Below, piece by piece: positions 43,295-45,112 of a stretch of 45,112 nucleotides of DNA. The DNA lies in assembly GCA_903911925.1 (NCBI GenBank), contig CAIWFH010000071.1, positions 1 through 45,112 of the forward strand, in the 5' to 3' direction. Position 1 is the first letter of the stretch; the number at the start of each line of letters is the position of its first letter. A program made the position numbers and the translations under genes. The stretch is from an uncultured Acidobacteriaceae bacterium (GTDB lineage Bacteria > Acidobacteriota > Terriglobia > Terriglobales > Acidobacteriaceae). The notes below the pieces were generated by a model. That model searched no databases. It was not told where the DNA came from and saw only the letters and a list, made by a program, of their open reading frames with translations.

Positions 43295-44662
43295 ATGCGC
43301 ATCGCCTCTGCTCCTGCTCGAAGAATCTCCGCGGCTGAAGCCGCATCGCTCGTAAAATCTGGATTTTGGCTCGACTATGGCGGGTGCCTTGCCCAACCCG
43401 ACGTATTTGACTTGGCGCTCGCTGCGCGCGTAAACGAATTATCGAACGTGGGAATCCGTTCCAGCCTGGCTGCCAGGCCGCGCGCGGTGCTGGAATGCGA
43501 TCCCGAGGGGACCCATTTCCAGTGGTATAGCTGGCACTTCACGGCCTACGAGCGTGCAAAATCCGATGCCGGCATCTGCTACCACCTGCCGCCTAATCTG
43601 GGCGAAATCGACGACTATTATCGCCGCTTCATCGATCCGATCGATATCGTCGTGATAAAGGTGCGGCCGGCAGACGCAGATGGGGTTTTCAATTTTGGCG
43701 CGATGAATGGGTGGCTCAGAGCCCTGGTCGAACGATCCAAGACGCTGATTGTCGAGACATCGACGGCCGTTCCCCATGTATACGGGGTCGGCAACACCGT
43801 GCACATCAGCGAAGTCGACTACATCATTGAAGGCGACAATGCTCCCTTGCCGGAACTCAAAAGTCCGGCGCCGACCGGCATTGATCGTTCTATCGCCCAC
43901 ATGATCGCCGCTGAAGTTGAAGACGGCGCCTGCCTGCAGATCGGCATCGGCGGCATGCCCAATGCTGTCTGTTCGCTGCTTCGGGATTCGGGCGCGAGAG
44001 ACCTGGGCATTCATACGGAAATGATGACGGACGGCCTGATCGAGCTTTACAGGGCAGGCGTGGTTACCGGAGCGCGCAAGACGCTCGACCCCGGGAAGTC
44101 AGTCTTTACATTCGCGCAGGGTTCGCAATCGACGTACGACGCAATCGACAACAATCCCGATATGCTGTGCTGCGGCGTTGCCTACACCAACCTGCCGCAC
44201 AACATCATGCAGAACGACAAGGTCTTCTCAATCAACAGCACAACGCAGATGGATATGCAGGGACAGGCGGCGTCGGAGACTGACGGCCATCGCCATATTT
44301 CCGGGACCGGAGGACAACTACAGTTTGCGCGCGGAGCATACGCGTCAAAGGGCGGAAAGTCGTTCCTGTGCATGCCTTCGCTGTTTGAAAAGAAAGGCAT
44401 GCGCAAGAGCCGGATCGTCCTGAACTTAACGCCCGGCAACATCGTTACCACGCCGCGCACGGATACCATGTATGTCGCTACCGAATACGGAATTGTCAAT
44501 CTCAAAGGCAAGTCGGTGGCGGACCGCGCCCTGGCGATGATCTCGATTGCCCATCCCGATTTTCGCGAGGAATTGGGGCGGCAGGCTCTCGAGAACCGGC
44601 TGATTCCGCGGGCTGTCTCCCTTGCGCAAGAGAAACAAAGCAAGACGTTCTTGACCGTGTGA
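43295..44662 (+). CDS. Acetyl-CoA hydrolase/CoA-transferase family protein
   Basis: A 455-residue class I CoA-transferase like butyryl-CoA:acetate or 4-hydroxybutyrate CoA-transferases. Key blocks are LQIGIGGMPNAVCSLL, the predicted catalytic Glu E242 in LGIHTEMMTDGLIELY, TFAQGSQSTYDAIDNNP, INSTTQMDMQGQAASE and VVATEYGIVNLKGKSVADRALAM-like C-terminal sequence. It likely activates a free acid by taking CoA from acetyl-CoA. It is divergent from the SDR-thiolase-esterase operon, and the shared gap suggests joint control. The start at 43295 has no strong ribosome-binding site. Confidence 0.9.
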   Translation: MRIASAPARRISAAEAASLVKSGFWLDYGGCLAQPDVFDLALAARVNELSNVGIRSSLAARPRAVLECDPEGTHFQWYSWHFTAYERAKSDAGICYHLPPNLGEIDDYYRRFIDPIDIVVIKVRPADADGVFNFGAMNGWLRALVERSKTLIVETSTAVPHVYGVGNTVHISEVDYIIEGDNAPLPELKSPAPTGIDRSIAHMIAAEVEDGACLQIGIGGMPNAVCSLLRDSGARDLGIHTEMMTDGLIELYRAGVVTGARKTLDPGKSVFTFAQGSQSTYDAIDNNPDMLCCGVAYTNLPHNIMQNDKVFSINSTTQMDMQGQAASETDGHRHISGTGGQLQFARGAYASKGGKSFLCMPSLFEKKGMRKSRIVLNLTPGNIVTTPRTDTMYVATEYGIVNLKGKSVADRALAMISIAHPDFREELGRQALENRLIPRAVSLAQEKQSKTFLTV

Positions 44663-44972
44663 GCTATAGGGCAGACACCAGAAATATTGACTCAAGAATC
44701 AACTTAGGGCTGGTCCGCAAGGCTATCCATAACCCAGCGGAATTCTGGATGTTTCAGAAAGCTATTCGAACCGCACAGTGCTCATTCTCCGCTCAATAGA
44801 ATCTCGGAAATGAGATCTCTCTGCTGAAAGAGATTTGTTCAATGCTCATTGTGAATTATCTTGACTTCTTTCGAGTCTCAGACTATATCTTGCTGTTCTC
44901 AGAATAACTCTCCTAACAACTCACGAAAGTGACGAGGCTCCTCTCGCGGGCCTGGAGGTTCTTGCGTTTTGC
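44663..44972. other. AT-rich intergenic region
   Basis: No gene is visible. The sequence is clearly AT-richer than the rest of the window. A weak hairpin, ATCTCT...AGAGAT (44815-44834), followed by TTGTT could be a poor terminator. The region ends at the putative left end of the ISL3-like element. Confidence 0.4.
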
Positions 44973-45112
44973 GGCTCTTGGCGAGAATCTGGGAAAAGCG
45001 CCGTTTTGCGGGGATTTTGAGATTTTGTGCTTCCGGGTACACTCGTTTGCATGAGGGAGAACGACTGGACGAGAGTACTGGGCTGGCCTGGATATAAGGT
45101 GTACCGGGCGGA
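44973..45112 (+). mobile_element. Left end of an ISL3-like insertion sequence (partial)
   Basis: At 44973 the sequence GGCTCTTGGCGAGAATC starts like the terminal inverted repeats of ISL3-family elements, which often begin GGCTCTT. An ATG at 45051 opens a frame reading MRENDWTRVLGWPGYKVYRA, which resembles the N-terminus of ISL3 transposases (an LG-PGY-V pattern). The element runs off the window, so the right end, target duplication and most of the transposase cannot be checked. Confidence 0.45.
45051..45112 (+). CDS. Putative ISL3-like transposase, N-terminal fragment
   Basis: Only about 20 residues are visible, reading MRENDWTRVLGWPGYKVYRA, before the window ends. The VLGWPGYKVYRA stretch recalls the start of ISL3-family transposases, ahead of their zinc-finger region. 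The frame is open to the window end. The assignment rests on this short match and on the inverted-repeat-like sequence about 78 bases upstream. Confidence 0.4.
   Translation, partial: MRENDWTRVLGWPGYKVYRA

Overview
The window is a GC-rich stretch of chromosome from a free-living heterotrophic bacterium. The gene content (a fused response regulator/thioredoxin-reductase-like protein, a DUF6677-type protein, a Thivi_2564-type membrane protein) and several families of short dispersed hairpin repeats in the gaps suggest Acidobacteriota (class Terriglobia). This is inference from gene content. No rRNA or tRNA gene was seen that could settle it. No prophage, CRISPR array or complete insertion sequence was seen. 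The two edges look foreign or rearranged: an AT-richer, N-terminally broken DUF262/HNH gene on the left, and an AT-rich gap running into the likely start of an ISL3-like element on the right.

Layout. 1-1700: remnant of a DUF262/HNH restriction-type protein, then repeat-filled DNA. 1707-6358 (+): rbfA, nrnA, a GT39 membrane glycosyltransferase and a double-GNAT acetyltransferase. 6439-10551 (-): small membrane and secreted proteins, a DUF6677-type protein, an M24 peptidase and a two-domain VOC protein. 10782-16068: two signalling modules placed head to head. One is a SpoIIE-type phosphatase, RsbW-like kinase and STAS antagonist (-). The other is a receiver-flavoenzyme fusion with a cNMP-domain histidine kinase (+). 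16297-19600 (+): GT4 glycosyltransferase overlapping a glycogen-debranching-type enzyme. 19609-23147: SDR-like protein, DUF503 protein, old yellow enzyme, MerR regulator and a zinc-ribbon protein.

23341-36822 holds two themes that may be linked. First, molybdenum hydroxylase biology: IorA/IorB-type subunits, an XdhC-like chaperone, and a MocA-like nucleotidyltransferase coupled to a DUF2165 membrane protein. An OpuC-type ABC importer sits among them. Second, a sulfur-transfer cassette: SQR-like flavoprotein, single-cysteine DsrC/TusE-like carrier, DsrE-like protein and a NifS-like enzyme resembling the N-terminal domain of eukaryotic Moco sulfurase. A YeiH-type exporter and an OsmC protein lie convergent to it. 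Because XDH-family enzymes need a terminal Mo=S ligand, the cassette could feed sulfur to the molybdenum cofactor. I consider this the most interesting hypothesis here.

37202-38125 (-) is an ECF-like sigma factor fused to its own zinc-finger anti-sigma-like domain. 38439-44662 is a TetR-controlled ester/acyl-CoA cassette: carboxylesterase, thiolase and SDR (-), with a divergent CoA-transferase (+). It has a recognisable promoter and palindromes in its control regions. Together the enzymes could turn a 3-hydroxyacid ester into acetyl-CoA.
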